From contig NZ_VUMV01000001.1 of assembly GCF_009696005.1 (NCBI RefSeq), forward strand, positions 248,001 through 312,000: a stretch of DNA of 64,000 nucleotides. Direction: 5' to 3'. Origin of the DNA: Bilifractor porci. GTDB lineage: Bacteria; Bacillota; Clostridia; Lachnospirales; Lachnospiraceae. The notes below the pieces were generated by a model. The model made no database searches. It was not told the DNA's origin and saw only the letters and a list, made by a program, of their open reading frames with translations. Position numbers and translations under genes: made by a program. Below, in pieces: positions 26,098 to 36,024 of this stretch (position 1 is the first letter of the stretch; each line of letters begins with the position of its first letter).

Positions 26098-26768
26098 GCC
26101 CTGATTCTCCGTTCTTTCGCAAGACTGACAATGCGCTCCGTTACCTGCGCGGCGTCCAGGCAGGATGAATCCAGCAGCACCGCGTCTTCCGCCTGTCTGA
26201 GCGGAGATATTTTTCTGGTCATGTCCTGGCGGTCCCTCTTCCGGATATCTTCCTCGATCTCCCGGAGATCCGCCTCCTGCCCCTTCGTCTTCAGCTCCAG
26301 GCACCGCCGCTCTGCGCGCGCTTCCACGCTGGCTGTCAGATACACCTTCAGGGGCGCATCCGGAAGGACAACCGTCCCGATGTCCCTCCCGTCCATCACC
26401 ACATCATTTTTCCCTGCGATCTCCTGCTGCATGCGAACCAGCTTTTCCCTTACCGGAGCAAGCGCACTGATGCGGGAGGCCATCATGCCTGCTTTTTCTG
26501 TGCGTACGCGTTCCGTAACATCTTCACCGTTCAGGAAAACATGCTGTGTGCCGTTGATAATTTGAAGCGTCACATCCGCCCCCTCTGTCCCTTTGCTGAC
26601 AGTCTCTTCGTTCTCTGTGTCCAAGCTGTGGTCCAGGAAATAAAGCCCTATGGCACGGTACATTGCCCCGGTATCGACATAGAGATACCCCAGCTTCTGT
26701 GCCACCGCCTTTGCCACTGTACTTTTTCCGGCTCCCGCCGGTCCGTCTATCGCTATCTGAAAACTCAT
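26094..26768 (-). CDS. cmk: Cytidylate kinase
   Basis: Cmk phosphorylates CMP and dCMP. The 224-residue product begins MSFQIAIDGPAGAGKSTVAK, a P-loop with the family start, then YVDTGAMYRA and DGRDIGTVVLPDA, both cytidylate-kinase signatures, and the C-terminal LID-like region KRDRQDMTRKISPL. The start at 26768 is chosen because GGGAG stands 6 bases before it and the product begins at the conserved motif; the ORF extension to 27074 covers the promoter. It is the first gene of the cmk-ispH pair, which overlap by four bases. Confidence 0.96.
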   Translation of the reverse strand: MSFQIAIDGPAGAGKSTVAKAVAQKLGYLYVDTGAMYRAIGLYFLDHSLDTENEETVSKGTEGADVTLQIINGTQHVFLNGEDVTERVRTEKAGMMASRISALAPVREKLVRMQQEIAGKNDVVMDGRDIGTVVLPDAPLKVYLTASVEARAERRCLELKTKGQEADLREIEEDIRKRDRQDMTRKISPLRQAEDAVLLDSSCLDAAQVTERIVSLAKERRIRA

Positions 26769-26880
26769 ATTCCTCTCCCGCTCTGTTCCTGCAGCCTTCC
26801 ATCCGTATTCATACGCAGTATTTTTATATCGAATTGTATATTTTAGCAGTTTGTTTCTACGCTGGCTTCTGTTCCTATAT

Positions 26881-26909
26881 TGTATACTATAATATAACAC
26901 AGGTGTCAA
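26881..26909 (-). promoter_or_regulatory. Sigma-A promoter of cmk-ispH
   Basis: Reverse strand: TTGACA (26904-26909), 17-base spacer, TATACA (26881-26886). A CAGGTG/CACCTG inverted repeat overlaps the -35 and may be an operator. The leader is about 105 bases. Confidence 0.85.
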
Positions 26910-27009
26910 AAGCACCTGCAGCACGCTGCAAATACACGGCAAGCTGTTAATCGAATAACAATCATCGGAAAAGCGTGTGCGTTGCCCTTCTGCATAGTTT
27001 CTCTCATTC

Positions 27010-27088
27010 TGCTCGAAGATCGAGCAACACATAAATTGAGTCTGGGCGTTTGGAGGTGTTTGGTCTCGATACACTGGCCGCGATACAC
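27010..27088. promoter_or_regulatory. Operator-like repeats upstream of the DUF3786-RpiR operon
   Basis: Perfect inverted repeat TGCTCGA-AGA-TCGAGCA (27010-27026) and direct repeat CGATACAC spaced by 14 (27067, 27081), immediately 5' of the -35 at 27102. An RpiR-type regulator is encoded in the operon, so autoregulation is possible but unproven. Confidence 0.5.
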
Positions 27089-27101
27089 CCGTGTCAGGAA
27101 C

Positions 27102-27130
27102 TGGACTTATATCGGAAATATCTATATAAT
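27102..27130 (+). promoter_or_regulatory. Sigma-A promoter of the DUF3786-RpiR-flavoprotein operon
   Basis: TGGACT (27102-27107), 17-base spacer, TATAAT (27125-27130). The leader to the DUF3786 ATG is about 60 bases. Confidence 0.7.
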
Positions 27131-27196
27131 GAACTGGATCTTTAAGAAGAGACTCATAAAAGGTAAAAACAAATTTTCGGATTCAGGAGAAATAAG

Positions 27197-27865
27197 ATGG
27201 ATAAGGAAAAGGTAACAGGTTCAGCGCCGGCAGAATATAAAGATAATCTCCACGGCCAGCCGCTGGAGTTTTACGGAGAAAAATTCAGAGAGGCAGACCC
27301 GCAGGAGATTGCGGATCGGCTTCATCTTCCCTTTAACCGGGAGACCGGGGAGCTGTGTATCCGCTTCCTGGGTAAAAAATACCATATCAGCCATCCGGAT
27401 TTTCATATCACCATGGCGGAACCGGGCATGGACGCTCTTTCCGGCAGCGACAGCGCCAGGATTCTGATGCTCCGCTACCTCTGTCTTTCCAGTCCCGCGC
27501 CTGCCACGGGAGAGTTTCTGTCCTTCCGGGATATGCCGGGGGGAGACCTGTATTTTAAGCAGTTCCAGGGAAGATGCATTTTCCGGCTGATCGGCAAGTA
27601 CGGAAAACGGATCAACGTTTTCCGGGAGATCTGCGAAAAATTCGGCGCCAAAAAGGTGGATTACGCGGATGCCTGTTACGATTTTGAGCTGTTTGAGGGG
27701 CTGTTTGTCCGCCTGATCCTGTGGGAAGGGGATGAGGAATTCCCTGCCTCTGCCCAGATTCTTTTTTCCTCCAATTTCAGCACTGCATTTGAGACCTATG
27801 ATCTTGCGGAGATCGGAGGCATTTTAATCGGTGCCATGGGAGGAATGGAAAAGTTTCATGAATAA
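27197..27865 (+). CDS. DUF3786 domain protein
   Basis: A 222-residue soluble protein of the DUF3786 family, found mostly in anaerobes and of unknown function; relatives are sometimes near corrinoid or metal-related genes. Visible here: RLHLPFNRETGELCIRFLGKKY early, then a central LRYLCLSSPAPATGEFLSFRDMPGGDLYF, and a C-terminal ILFSSNFSTAFETYDLAEIGG typical of the family. AGGAG stands before the ATG. The final eight bases overlap the RpiR start, so it is the first gene of a three-gene operon. No catalytic motif can be assigned. Confidence 0.85.
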   Translation: MDKEKVTGSAPAEYKDNLHGQPLEFYGEKFREADPQEIADRLHLPFNRETGELCIRFLGKKYHISHPDFHITMAEPGMDALSGSDSARILMLRYLCLSSPAPATGEFLSFRDMPGGDLYFKQFQGRCIFRLIGKYGKRINVFREICEKFGAKKVDYADACYDFELFEGLFVRLILWEGDEEFPASAQILFSSNFSTAFETYDLAEIGGILIGAMGGMEKFHE

Positions 27866-28769
27866 AGCAAACGCACAGGTTTCCGATAACCTGATCAGCA
27901 GAATAAACGACCATTATTCATCTATGAGCAAAGGGCAGAAAAGGCTGGCGGATTACTGCATGGAGCATTACGAAAAGGCAGCCTTTATGACGGCGGCGGA
28001 GCTTGGCAGACAGGCAGAAGTCAGCGAATCAACAGCGGTTCGCTTTGCGGCACTGCTCGGCTACAGCGGGTTTCCGGAATTCCATGACAATCTGGAGGAA
28101 ATGGTCCGCATGAAGCTGAATTCCATCCAGCGCATGGAGGTTACCTACGGCAGAATTCCCAGGGAAAAAATTCTGGACACCGTACTCCGCCATGACGAGA
28201 ATAATATCCGCATGACGCTGGAGCAGACAGATAAAAAAGCTTTTCAGATGGCTGTGGATGACATTCTTCAGGCCAGAACCATTTACGTGGTGGGAATACG
28301 CAGCTGCGCCCCGCTGGCGGAATTCCTCAGTTTTTATCTGAAACAGATTTTTCCGGATGTCAGGCTGGTCAGCACGAACAATGCCAGTGAAATTTTTGAG
28401 CAGATGATCCGGATCAGTGAAAAAGATGTAGTGATAGGAATCAGTTTTCCCAGATATTCCATGCGCACCCTGAAGGCCATGGAATTCGCCAACAACAGAA
28501 ATGCCAGAGTCATTACCATCACAGACAGTGTCCACTCGCCCATGAACCTGTATTCTTCCTGCAATCTGATTGCCAGAAGCGATATGGCTTCGATCGTGGA
28601 CAGTCTGGTGGCTCCCCTGTCTGTGATCAATGCCCTGATTGTCGCGCTCTGCATGCGCAGGCAGAAGGAAGTTGTTTATACACTGAAAACCATGGAGCAG
28701 CTCTGGAAGGAATATCAGGTATATACCGGGGACGAGATTAACCGTCTGGATGATAAGGTAAGTCTATGA
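27858..28769 (+). CDS. RpiR family transcriptional regulator (HTH + SIS)
   Basis: A 303-residue regulator with an N-terminal RpiR helix-turn-helix (TAAELGRQAEVSESTAVRFAALLGY, read in segments near residues 45-70) and a C-terminal SIS sugar-phosphate-binding domain (about 120-250, with IYVVGIRSCAPLAEFLS and VVIGISFPRYSMRT). I place the start at the ATG at 27858, which overlaps DUF3786 by 8 bases; an ATG at 27831 is possible but lacks a ribosome site. Such regulators respond to phosphosugars, but no sugar genes are adjacent. It may control its own operon through the repeats at 27010-27088. Confidence 0.9.
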   Translation: MNKANAQVSDNLISRINDHYSSMSKGQKRLADYCMEHYEKAAFMTAAELGRQAEVSESTAVRFAALLGYSGFPEFHDNLEEMVRMKLNSIQRMEVTYGRIPREKILDTVLRHDENNIRMTLEQTDKKAFQMAVDDILQARTIYVVGIRSCAPLAEFLSFYLKQIFPDVRLVSTNNASEIFEQMIRISEKDVVIGISFPRYSMRTLKAMEFANNRNARVITITDSVHSPMNLYSSCNLIARSDMASIVDSLVAPLSVINALIVALCMRRQKEVVYTLKTMEQLWKEYQVYTGDEINRLDDKVSL

Positions 28770-30031
28770 AATGTGTGATAATCGGCGGAGGCGCAGCCGG
28801 AATGGCGGCCGCCCTGTTTCTTGTGGAGGCAGGGGCAGAGGTCTGTGTGCTGGAACAAAATGAGAAGCTTGGCAAGAAGCTCTTTATAACGGGTAAGGGG
28901 CGCTGTAACTTTACGAATGCCTGTGATGTGGATGAGCTGTTTGCTCATATTGTGACAAATCCACGCTTCCTATACAGTTCCTTTTACGGATGGGACAGCA
29001 ATCAGACCATAGATCTGTTTGAGAAGCTGGGGGTAAGAACGAAAATCGAGAGAGGAAACCGGGCGTTTCCTGCCTCTGACCACTCCTCGGATATCATCCG
29101 GGCGCTGGAAAAAAGGCTGCGCGAAAAAAAGGTACACATCTGCCTCCGGACAAAAGTATCGAAGCTTCTGACAGATGCGGGCGCAGACGGGAAAGAAAAA
29201 ATAACAGGAGTGCTTCTGTCCGACGGAACTGCTGTATCCACGGACGCCGTGGTTCTGGCCACCGGAGGACTTTCCTATCCCTCGACAGGCGCGACCGGGG
29301 ACGGCTATCACTTTGCGGAAGAAACCGGGCACAGGATAGCCCCATGCAGGCCTGCCCTTGTTCCGCTTGTTGCGGCGGAAGCCTATATTCCGAGAATGCA
29401 GGGACTGTCTCTGCGCAATGTAACACTACGTATTCCCTATGAAAAGAAAAAAGAGTTCAAAGAATTCGGAGAACTCCTTTTCACACATTTCGGCATCTCC
29501 GGACCGCTGGCACTCTCCGCCAGCTCTTATATCGGCAGTGCTCTGGAGGAAAATCAAAAAAAAGGCGGAGAAGGTCTTTCGGCCTCTCTGGATCTGAAAC
29601 CGGCGCTGACGGAAAAACAGCTGGACGACAGACTGCTCCGTGAGTTCGGAGAAGCGAAAAATAAAGAATTTAAGAATGTGATACCGGGACTTTTTCCGGC
29701 CAGCCTCCGGCCGGTCATGCTGGAGCTGTCCGGAATACCCGGAGAAAAACCTGTCCGTGAGGTCACAAAGGAAGAACGAAAACGCTTCATCGCTCTGATC
29801 AAATCCTTTCCTTTTACCATTACAGGAACCAGGAGCTATAATGAGGCGATCATCACACAGGGAGGGGTCTCTGTGAGGGATGTCAACCCGTCCACCATGG
29901 AATCCAGACGTGTCAGCGGCCTTTTCTTCGCAGGAGAAGTCCTAGATCTGGATGGCGTGACGGGAGGCTATAACCTGCAGATCGCATGGGCGACCGCACA
30001 TACCGCGGCGGAGGGGATTCTGAAAAAATAA
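28766..30031 (+). CDS. NAD(P)/FAD-dependent oxidoreductase, HI0933/YhiN family
   Basis: A 421-residue flavoprotein, often annotated as aminoacetone oxidase family FAD-binding enzyme. The N-terminal Rossmann motif IIGGGAAGMAAA (residues 5-16) is followed by KLGKKLFITGKGRCNFTN, a family hallmark, and the C-terminal GFAD-closing segment SGLFFAGEVLDLDGVTGGYNLQIAW binds FAD. The start overlaps the RpiR stop by four bases (ATGA). The reaction of this family is not settled; a bile-acid-transforming relative (BaiN) is known in gut Clostridia, but nothing here shows that activity. Confidence 0.9.
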   Translation: MKCVIIGGGAAGMAAALFLVEAGAEVCVLEQNEKLGKKLFITGKGRCNFTNACDVDELFAHIVTNPRFLYSSFYGWDSNQTIDLFEKLGVRTKIERGNRAFPASDHSSDIIRALEKRLREKKVHICLRTKVSKLLTDAGADGKEKITGVLLSDGTAVSTDAVVLATGGLSYPSTGATGDGYHFAEETGHRIAPCRPALVPLVAAEAYIPRMQGLSLRNVTLRIPYEKKKEFKEFGELLFTHFGISGPLALSASSYIGSALEENQKKGGEGLSASLDLKPALTEKQLDDRLLREFGEAKNKEFKNVIPGLFPASLRPVMLELSGIPGEKPVREVTKEERKRFIALIKSFPFTITGTRSYNEAIITQGGVSVRDVNPSTMESRRVSGLFFAGEVLDLDGVTGGYNLQIAWATAHTAAEGILKK

Positions 30032-30072
30032 ACGCGGCACAATTAATAGAGCAAACAAAAGAATCCCTGTCC

Positions 30073-30143
30073 GGAAAACAACAGCAGGTATGGACATCAA
30101 GCCATGCGGAGCATGACAAAAATGCGCATCCCTGCTGTTTTCC
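30073..30143. terminator. Imperfect hairpin between convergent operons
   Basis: GGAAAACA...CAGCAGG (30073-30088, with a 3-base insertion) pairs with CCTGCTGTTTTCC (30131-30143), 40 bases after the flavoprotein stop and next to the V-ATPase D stop. The loop is long and no strong T tract follows, so this is a tentative shared terminator. Confidence 0.45.
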
Positions 30144-30148
30144 CTGTA

Positions 30149-30802
30149 TTATTCCTGATAATGGTGCGCGTCCTGCAGCACCATGTCCTTTACCTTCATC
30201 AGACGGACCTGTGTGCTCCGCTCGTTTTCGTCCAGTTTGTTGGAGATATAGCGGATGTGTTCTCTTGTCTCCGGAATGATAACGTGTTCCAGCGCGTTGA
30301 CGCGGCGCCGTGTTTTCTCGATCTCCGAAGCCATCAGCTGACAGGACTTTTCCACCTCCGCCAGCTTGAGCATGTCCGGAAAAACCTCCGACAGTGAATA
30401 CACAGCCCCGTCCAGATCGCTGGACGTAAAAGCATAGCCATAAGAATAGATGTCGTTTTTATCTGATGTGCGGGTCGTCCAGTCAAAGACCGGTATATCC
30501 ACGCTCATCACATTTTTCTTCCCGGACTTCAGATAGACCTCCTGCTTGGGGGTCATAAGCGCCGTCCGCAGGGCTTCCTCTGACATTCCGGCTTTCGCCA
30601 GGACAAAATTCCGGTTGGCGTTCTGAATGCCTTTTTCCACCTTTTTCCGAAGTTCCATATTCTCCCGGACAAGATCCATGAACTGACGCATCAGTTCGTC
30701 GCGCTTATCCTTCAGAAGCCGATGGCCTTTTTCCGCCGTCACCAGTTTTTTCTTCTGTCTGGTGAGCTCCATTCTGGTCGCATTCACCTGTGAAGCCGCC
30801 AT
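30149..30802 (-). CDS. ntpD: V-type ATPase subunit D (central stalk)
   Basis: Subunit D forms the rotary shaft in the V1 part. The 217-residue product is almost entirely helical, opening MAASQVNATRMELTRQKKKL with long N- and C-terminal coiled coils (residues 5-75 and 120-205), as in the family. AGGAGG lies 6 bases before the ATG. It is the last gene of the V-ATPase operon and is separated from ntpB by 139 bases containing a GC-rich hairpin near 30857-30898. The length is normal. Confidence 0.95.
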   Translation of the reverse strand: MAASQVNATRMELTRQKKKLVTAEKGHRLLKDKRDELMRQFMDLVRENMELRKKVEKGIQNANRNFVLAKAGMSEEALRTALMTPKQEVYLKSGKKNVMSVDIPVFDWTTRTSDKNDIYSYGYAFTSSDLDGAVYSLSEVFPDMLKLAEVEKSCQLMASEIEKTRRRVNALEHVIIPETREHIRYISNKLDENERSTQVRLMKVKDMVLQDAHHYQE

Positions 30803-30941
30803 GTAAAGCCTCCTTTTTTCTGTAACTATTCCATAATTTGAGCCATGTCACGACAGGCGCGGGAAGCCGTAACTACAGCTCCGGCTCTTCTCCCGCCTGC
30901 ACAATTACGGAATTCACAACCGCGGCACGAATGCCGCCGCG

Positions 30942-32315
30942 TTATTTCTTATCGTAATACTGATCCAGCATGGCATCCGGGATACGTTTCAGCTCCGATC
31001 TGGGAAGAATGCGGAGCAGCTCCCAGCCGAGATCCAGCGTCTCCTGAATGCTGCGGTCCGTGTTGTAGCCCTGAGAGATATACCGGCTCTCAAATTCATC
31101 CGCGAACTTCGCGTAGATCAGATCGATGTCGGTAAGAGCCGCCTCTCCCAGAATGACCATCAGCTCCTTGGCATCCTTGCCGCGGGCATAAGCCGCAAAC
31201 AGCTGGTTCATGGTAGCCGCATGGTCGGCCCTGGTCTTGCCCTCGCCGATTCCCTTATCCTTCAGCCGGGACAGGGAAGGCAGCACGTCGATCGGCGGTG
31301 TGACGCCTTTCCGGTACAGCTCCCTGCTCAGGATAACCTGTCCCTCTGTAATATATCCGGTAAGGTCCGGGATGGGGTGCGTCTTATCATCCTCAGGCAT
31401 GGTCAGAATCGGGATCATGGTGATGGATCCGTCTTTTCCCTTCTGCCGTCCTGCGCGTTCATACATCTGCGCAAGATCGGTGTACATGTAGCCGGGATAT
31501 CCGCGCCGTCCGGGCACCTCTTTCCGCGCCGCGGAAATCTCACGCAGGGCGTCGGCGTAGTTCGTAATATCGGTCAGGATGACCAGCACGTGCATTCCTT
31601 TTTCAAAGGCAAGGTATTCCGCCGCCGTCAGAGCCATACGGGGAGTGGAAATACGCTCAACTGCCGGATCGTTGGCAAGGTTGATAAACAGTACTGTCCG
31701 GTCCAGCGCTCCTGTCTCCCGGAAGGACTCCTGGAAGAAGTTCGCCTCCTCGAAGGTAATACCCATAGCCGCAAAAACAACGGCAAACGGTTCGTCAGTC
31801 CCGACTACCTTTGCCTGCCGGGCGATCTGCGCGGCAAGCCGGTTATGCGGCAGTCCGGAGGCGGAAAAGATCGGCAGCTTCTGCCCGCGGACCAGTGTAT
31901 TCAATCCGTCAATCGCGGATACACCGGTCTGAATAAATTCCGCCGGGTACACCCGCGCCGCCGGGTTCATCGGCAGTCCGTTGATATCCATTCTGGCTTC
32001 CGGGATGATCTCCGGTCCGCCGTCAATGGTCCGTCCCAGTCCGTCAAACACACGGCCGAGCATATCCTCGGATACTCCAAGCTCCATCACTCTGCCCAGG
32101 AAGCGGACCTTGCTGTTGGACAGATTAATTCCTGTGGAGGATTCAAACAGCTGCACCAGCGCGTTGGAGCCGTCAATCTCCAGTACCTTGCAGCGGCGGA
32201 TCTCCCCGTTCGCCAGCTCGATCTCTCCCAGCTCGTTATATTTTACGTTTTCAACTCCCTTTACCAGCATCAGAGGACCGGCAACTTCCTGAATGGTACG
32301 ATATTCCTTTGCCAT
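30942..32315 (-). CDS. ntpB: V-type ATPase subunit B
   Basis: The non-catalytic nucleotide-binding subunit of the V1 hexamer. The 457-residue product has the beta-barrel start ([20 protein letters not shown]), the degenerate P-loop region [14 protein letters not shown] that marks B rather than A, and [23 protein letters not shown] near residue 275. AGGAGG stands before the ATG. The gene starts 6 bases after the ntpA stop. The length matches bacterial B subunits. Confidence 0.97.
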   Translation of the reverse strand: MAKEYRTIQEVAGPLMLVKGVENVKYNELGEIELANGEIRRCKVLEIDGSNALVQLFESSTGINLSNSKVRFLGRVMELGVSEDMLGRVFDGLGRTIDGGPEIIPEARMDINGLPMNPAARVYPAEFIQTGVSAIDGLNTLVRGQKLPIFSASGLPHNRLAAQIARQAKVVGTDEPFAVVFAAMGITFEEANFFQESFRETGALDRTVLFINLANDPAVERISTPRMALTAAEYLAFEKGMHVLVILTDITNYADALREISAARKEVPGRRGYPGYMYTDLAQMYERAGRQKGKDGSITMIPILTMPEDDKTHPIPDLTGYITEGQVILSRELYRKGVTPPIDVLPSLSRLKDKGIGEGKTRADHAATMNQLFAAYARGKDAKELMVILGEAALTDIDLIYAKFADEFESRYISQGYNTDRSIQETLDLGWELLRILPRSELKRIPDAMLDQYYDKK

Positions 32316-32321
32316 CTTTGA

Positions 32322-34088
32322 TCAGTCCTCCTTTCCTGTAAGCGGCGCAATTTCTTTAATAATTTCTTCCTTCACCTTCGGATACTCCTGTCCGATTTGG
32401 TCTTCCTTTACATATTTGAAACGGCCGATGGCCTCGCGGACCGGAAGCTTTACCAGATCGTTAATGTCCGCTCCTTCCTTCAGCGCCTTTGTTCCCTGTT
32501 TGTAGTATTCATACACCAGCTTCATCATATCGTACTGCTTCTGAAGAGAGGTGTAGGTATCAATCTCATCGAAGGAGTTCTGGTGCAGGAAATCCTCACG
32601 AATAGACCTTGCGGCCTCCATTTTCAGACGGTCCTGCGGTGAAAGCGCGTCCATTCCGACCATCTTGACAATCTCATTGAGCGAAGCCTCATCCTGAAGC
32701 AGACTCATCAGATTCTGCCGGGTTTCCATCCAGTCACTCTCGACGTTCTTATTAAACCAGGGCTCCAGGTCATCCAGATACAGGCTGTAGGAAGTCAGCC
32801 AGTTGATCGCAGGGAAATGCCGCTGATACGCCAGCTCCGCGTCCAGACCCCAGAACACCTTGACAATACGCAGGGTAGCCTGGGAAACCGGCTCGGAGAT
32901 ATCGCCTCCGGGCGGTGAAACTGCTCCGATTGCGGAGAGCTGTCCTTCCCTGCCGTTTTTACCCAGGGAAATAACACGGCCGGCGCGCTCGTAAAACTGT
33001 GCCAGACGGGAACCCAGATAAGCCGGGTATCCTTCCTCGCCGGGCATCTCCTCCAGACGGCCGGACATCTCACGGAGAGCCTCCGCCCAACGGGACGTGG
33101 AATCCGCCATCAGCGCGACGGAATATCCCATGTCACGAAAATACTCCGCCATGGTAATTCCTGTATAAATGGATGCCTCTCTGGCAGCTACGGGCATATC
33201 GGAGGTATTGGCGATCAGTATGGTCCTCTTCATCAGAGATTCGCCTGTTCGGGGATCCTTCAGCTCCGGAAATTCATTCAGAACATCCGTCATTTCGTTT
33301 CCGCGCTCTCCGCAGCCGATATAGACGACAATATCTGCCTCGGACCACTTGGCCAGCTGGTGCTGTGTGACCGTCTTGCCGGAACCGAAAGGTCCGGGAA
33401 TGGCGGCAACACCGCCCTTGGCAATCGGGAAGAAAGCATCAATAACCCGCTGCCCGGTGATCAGCGGCATATCCGGCGGAAGTTTTTTCGCATAGGGTCT
33501 GCCGCGGCGCACCGGCCACTTCTGCATCAGCGTCAGCGGGCGTTCTCCTTTCTCTGTCTGTACAACGGCAATCGTCTCCTCCACCGTGTAGGAACCGGAC
33601 TGTATGCTCTTCAGCGTGCCCTTCACCCCGTACGGAACCATGATTTTCTGCTCCACCACAGTGGTCTCCTGAACGGTTCCGAGAATGTCTCCGGCCTCTA
33701 CCTCTTCTCCCGGCTGTGCCGTTGCGTGAAATTCCCATTTTTTCTCCCTGTCCAGGGCAGGCACCTCCACTCCTCTGGACAGCAGATTGCTGTGGGTTTT
33801 CTCCATGATTTTGTTCAGGGGTCTCTGAATACCGTCATAGATAGAGCCCATCAGTCCGGGTCCCAGCTCTACAGAAAGCGGACTGTCTGTGGATTCCACG
33901 GGCTCGCCCGGTCCCAGGCCGCTGGTCTCCTCGTATACCTGAATCGAAGCCTGATCGCCGTGCATTTCAATAATCTCTCCGATCAGCCTCTGGCTGCTGA
34001 CGCGGACAACATCACCCATGTTCGCATCCCGCATCCCTGTGGCAATAACCAGCGGTCCGGCTACTTTTTTAATTACGCCTTTGCTCAT
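32322..34088 (-). CDS. ntpA: V-type ATPase subunit A (catalytic)
   Basis: The catalytic ATP-hydrolysing subunit. The 588-residue product has the Walker A motif GPFGSGKTV (about residues 231-239), [14 protein letters not shown] just after, the catalytic-glutamate region, and the large non-homologous insert between about residues 115 and 190 that distinguishes V-type A from F-type beta. I start it at 34088 ([12 protein letters not shown]), with AAAGG 8 bases upstream; the 13 residues before belong to the leader. It is followed directly by ntpB. No disruption of key residues is seen. Confidence 0.97.
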   Translation of the reverse strand: MSKGVIKKVAGPLVIATGMRDANMGDVVRVSSQRLIGEIIEMHGDQASIQVYEETSGLGPGEPVESTDSPLSVELGPGLMGSIYDGIQRPLNKIMEKTHSNLLSRGVEVPALDREKKWEFHATAQPGEEVEAGDILGTVQETTVVEQKIMVPYGVKGTLKSIQSGSYTVEETIAVVQTEKGERPLTLMQKWPVRRGRPYAKKLPPDMPLITGQRVIDAFFPIAKGGVAAIPGPFGSGKTVTQHQLAKWSEADIVVYIGCGERGNEMTDVLNEFPELKDPRTGESLMKRTILIANTSDMPVAAREASIYTGITMAEYFRDMGYSVALMADSTSRWAEALREMSGRLEEMPGEEGYPAYLGSRLAQFYERAGRVISLGKNGREGQLSAIGAVSPPGGDISEPVSQATLRIVKVFWGLDAELAYQRHFPAINWLTSYSLYLDDLEPWFNKNVESDWMETRQNLMSLLQDEASLNEIVKMVGMDALSPQDRLKMEAARSIREDFLHQNSFDEIDTYTSLQKQYDMMKLVYEYYKQGTKALKEGADINDLVKLPVREAIGRFKYVKEDQIGQEYPKVKEEIIKEIAPLTGKED

Positions 34089-34107
34089 AATACGTGCCTT
34101 TCTTTTG

Positions 34108-34428
34108 TCAGCCAAACAGTATATCACTGCCGACGGCCTGTTCTACGGATTTTCTGACGGCCCGGACGCCGCTTCCTGTATTTCCGGAGACACCCGGAAT
34201 CAGAATAATGGCGGGGAGGATACGCTCCTTATACCGGTCAATCTCTTTTCCCAGAGATGCCGCAAGTTTTTCTGTCATATAAATGATCCCGTACTCTCCA
34301 TCCGCCAGTGTCCGGAGGGTCCTGGCCGCTTTTTCCGTCTCCCCGTCTTTGACCGGAAAGATGGTAAGGCCAAGAGCAGAAAAACCATAGATGCTGTCAT
34401 AATCTCCCATGACTGCAATCTTAAACAT
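34108..34428 (-). CDS. ntpF: V-type ATPase subunit F
   Basis: A 106-residue stalk subunit that binds the end of D. It has the Rossmann-like start [20 protein letters not shown] and the family segment [14 protein letters not shown], ending with [29 protein letters not shown]. The start overlaps the end of ntpC by 8 bases, and ntpA begins 19 bases after its stop. The length is normal. Confidence 0.95.
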   Translation of the reverse strand: MFKIAVMGDYDSIYGFSALGLTIFPVKDGETEKAARTLRTLADGEYGIIYMTEKLAASLGKEIDRYKERILPAIILIPGVSGNTGSGVRAVRKSVEQAVGSDILFG

Positions 34429-35392
34429 ACATGTCCCTTACCCTTTCCCGGATATCTTCTTCCGTAAACCCGTTTGCCTTCGCCGTCAGGATAATACGTG
34501 CCATCTTAATTTCATTCTGCCTTGCCAGATAATAGGCCGCAACCGGTCCGGCCGAATCCGTATTGCGTTTCTGAAGCTTCAGATTGGCCATCAGCCGGTT
34601 GTCACACCATTTTTCAAACGCGGAAGGAGACTTTTTCAGCGCCTCCGCACCTTCGCGGAATCCGTGTCCCTCCAGATAAGAGAGAAGTCCCTCCTCGCTT
34701 CTGGCGGCAGCCTCTCCAAGTGCTTTTACATCCAGCCCGTCGCAGGGCGCAAGCGCCTCTTTCAGAAAATGGACGGATTTTCCGGTCCGTGCAGCCCGCG
34801 CCGCAATCTTAATATCTGTTGTAACCGCGTTAGACTCCGCGTAGGATTTCAGCATAGCGTCCCCGGAAGCACGGCCCGCGCTGATCATAGCCTCCAGGCA
34901 TCCCCTGTCTACAATGATGTCGCAGCGCTGTCCGTCCATGGTCTGCAGCATAATCTCGTATGCTTCCTTCGCGGTGTTCTGCATATGCTCCGGCAGCCGG
35001 TAGAAGGTTTTTTCCTGAAGGATTTTTACGACATCCTTCTTGCTGAAATCCTCCAGATCATAGAACACACCCTCGAAATCCTCGCTGGTGCAGATCTCCT
35101 TGATCCCGGCCTTCAGATTATGGTAATACTGCGGAAGGGACAGGACATCCTGCACGGCTTTCGGCACCTTCAGTTCCCGGAGAATCCGATGATTCTTTTT
35201 CTCCTCCGCCTCCAGCATGCTTTCCGCATCCCGGCCGGTATCTGAGGTACCCCAGCCTTTGTCGGAGAGAAACGCAAGCACCTCTCCTTCACTCTTCATG
35301 GCTGTCATCTGTCGGACATCCGCATCGCTTAAAAGCCACTTTTCTCTGGCACGGATACGCGCAACGGCAAAGATATAATCACTGTTACTCAT
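34421..35392 (-). CDS. ntpC: V-type ATPase subunit C
   Basis: Subunit C (E. hirae nomenclature, AC39/subunit d type) caps the rotor and couples V1 to the c-ring. The 323-residue helical product begins MSNSDYIFAVARIRAREKWLLSD and has the repeated three-helix units of the family, ending with [31 protein letters not shown] as pieces of the last helices. AAAGGAG stands before the ATG. It lies between ntpE and ntpF in the standard order. Confidence 0.95.
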   Translation of the reverse strand: MSNSDYIFAVARIRAREKWLLSDADVRQMTAMKSEGEVLAFLSDKGWGTSDTGRDAESMLEAEEKKNHRILRELKVPKAVQDVLSLPQYYHNLKAGIKEICTSEDFEGVFYDLEDFSKKDVVKILQEKTFYRLPEHMQNTAKEAYEIMLQTMDGQRCDIIVDRGCLEAMISAGRASGDAMLKSYAESNAVTTDIKIAARAARTGKSVHFLKEALAPCDGLDVKALGEAAARSEEGLLSYLEGHGFREGAEALKKSPSAFEKWCDNRLMANLKLQKRNTDSAGPVAAYYLARQNEIKMARIILTAKANGFTEEDIRERVRDMYV

Positions 35393-35404
35393 TTGCGCAC
35401 TCCT

Positions 35405-35998
35405 TTACCACAATATTTTATTCACAATATCCTGCAGTGTTTCCCGCTTTTCTTCAAACAGGGCGCGAAGGCTGCAGTTTTCGTCAATACCTCCGTAACG
35501 CAGAACAAAACCATTTTCGATATCTGCCGGAGTCCGGGAAACCGTCAGGCTTCCGTTCTTTTTCACGGCAGCCCTGTTCGCCTTTTCCTCAAAATCCACC
35601 GGAAGACGTTCCAGATCTCTTTTTCCGAACAGAATCTCGCCGGTCTGCCCTTCTTCCGCTTCCCTCTGCAGAATTCCTTCCAGCATGGAGAAATAATCTG
35701 CTTCGTCCTGTTCCGCAAGCCTTGCATAAGCCTTTTCGATCGCCTCGCCGATCATCTTCTGCTTCGCGGAAAGAACGGCCTGGCGCCTCCGCATCTCTTT
35801 CTGAGACTGCAGGCGCTCGGAGTAAACGGCCAGATCGTGTTCTGTTCGGGAAGCGGCTTTCTGCCTGATCTTTTCCGCGTCCGTCCGGGCGGCATTCCTT
35901 ATTTCCTCTGCCTGTTCCCTGGCGCTGTCGATGATTTTGTCCGCTTCCTTCTGCGCATCCTGCAGGATTTCCTCCGTAATTGCCTCAATTCCTGCCAT
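35405..35998 (-). CDS. ntpE: V-type ATPase subunit E (peripheral stalk)
   Basis: A 197-residue peripheral-stalk protein: long N-terminal helix rich in Glu, Ala, Lys (residues 5-95, coiled coil with subunit G/H) and a C-terminal globular domain ending VNKILW. AAAGGAATCAGTT stands before the start. A 9-bp perfect GC hairpin (36025-36045) sits 27 bases upstream of it, in the gap after ntpK. Confidence 0.92.
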   Translation of the reverse strand: MAGIEAITEEILQDAQKEADKIIDSAREQAEEIRNAARTDAEKIRQKAASRTEHDLAVYSERLQSQKEMRRRQAVLSAKQKMIGEAIEKAYARLAEQDEADYFSMLEGILQREAEEGQTGEILFGKRDLERLPVDFEEKANRAAVKKNGSLTVSRTPADIENGFVLRYGGIDENCSLRALFEEKRETLQDIVNKILW

Positions 35999-36024
35999 AA
36001 CTGATTCCTTTCCTGTTATGCTTT

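Larger units (their letters stand above)
26769..27196. other. 428-base divergent regulatory region
   Basis: It separates cmk (minus) from DUF3786 (plus). It holds the cmk promoter (26881-26909), a perfect palindrome TGCTCGAAGATCGAGCA (27010-27026), a direct repeat CGATACAC at 27067-27074 and 27081-27088, and the plus-strand promoter at 27102-27130. No convincing gene is present. Confidence 0.7.

Noticed and set aside
26769-27074. Longer N terminus for cytidylate kinase
   Set aside because: The extension covers the consensus promoter at 26881-26909, and the conserved P-loop start with a good ribosome site is at 26768.
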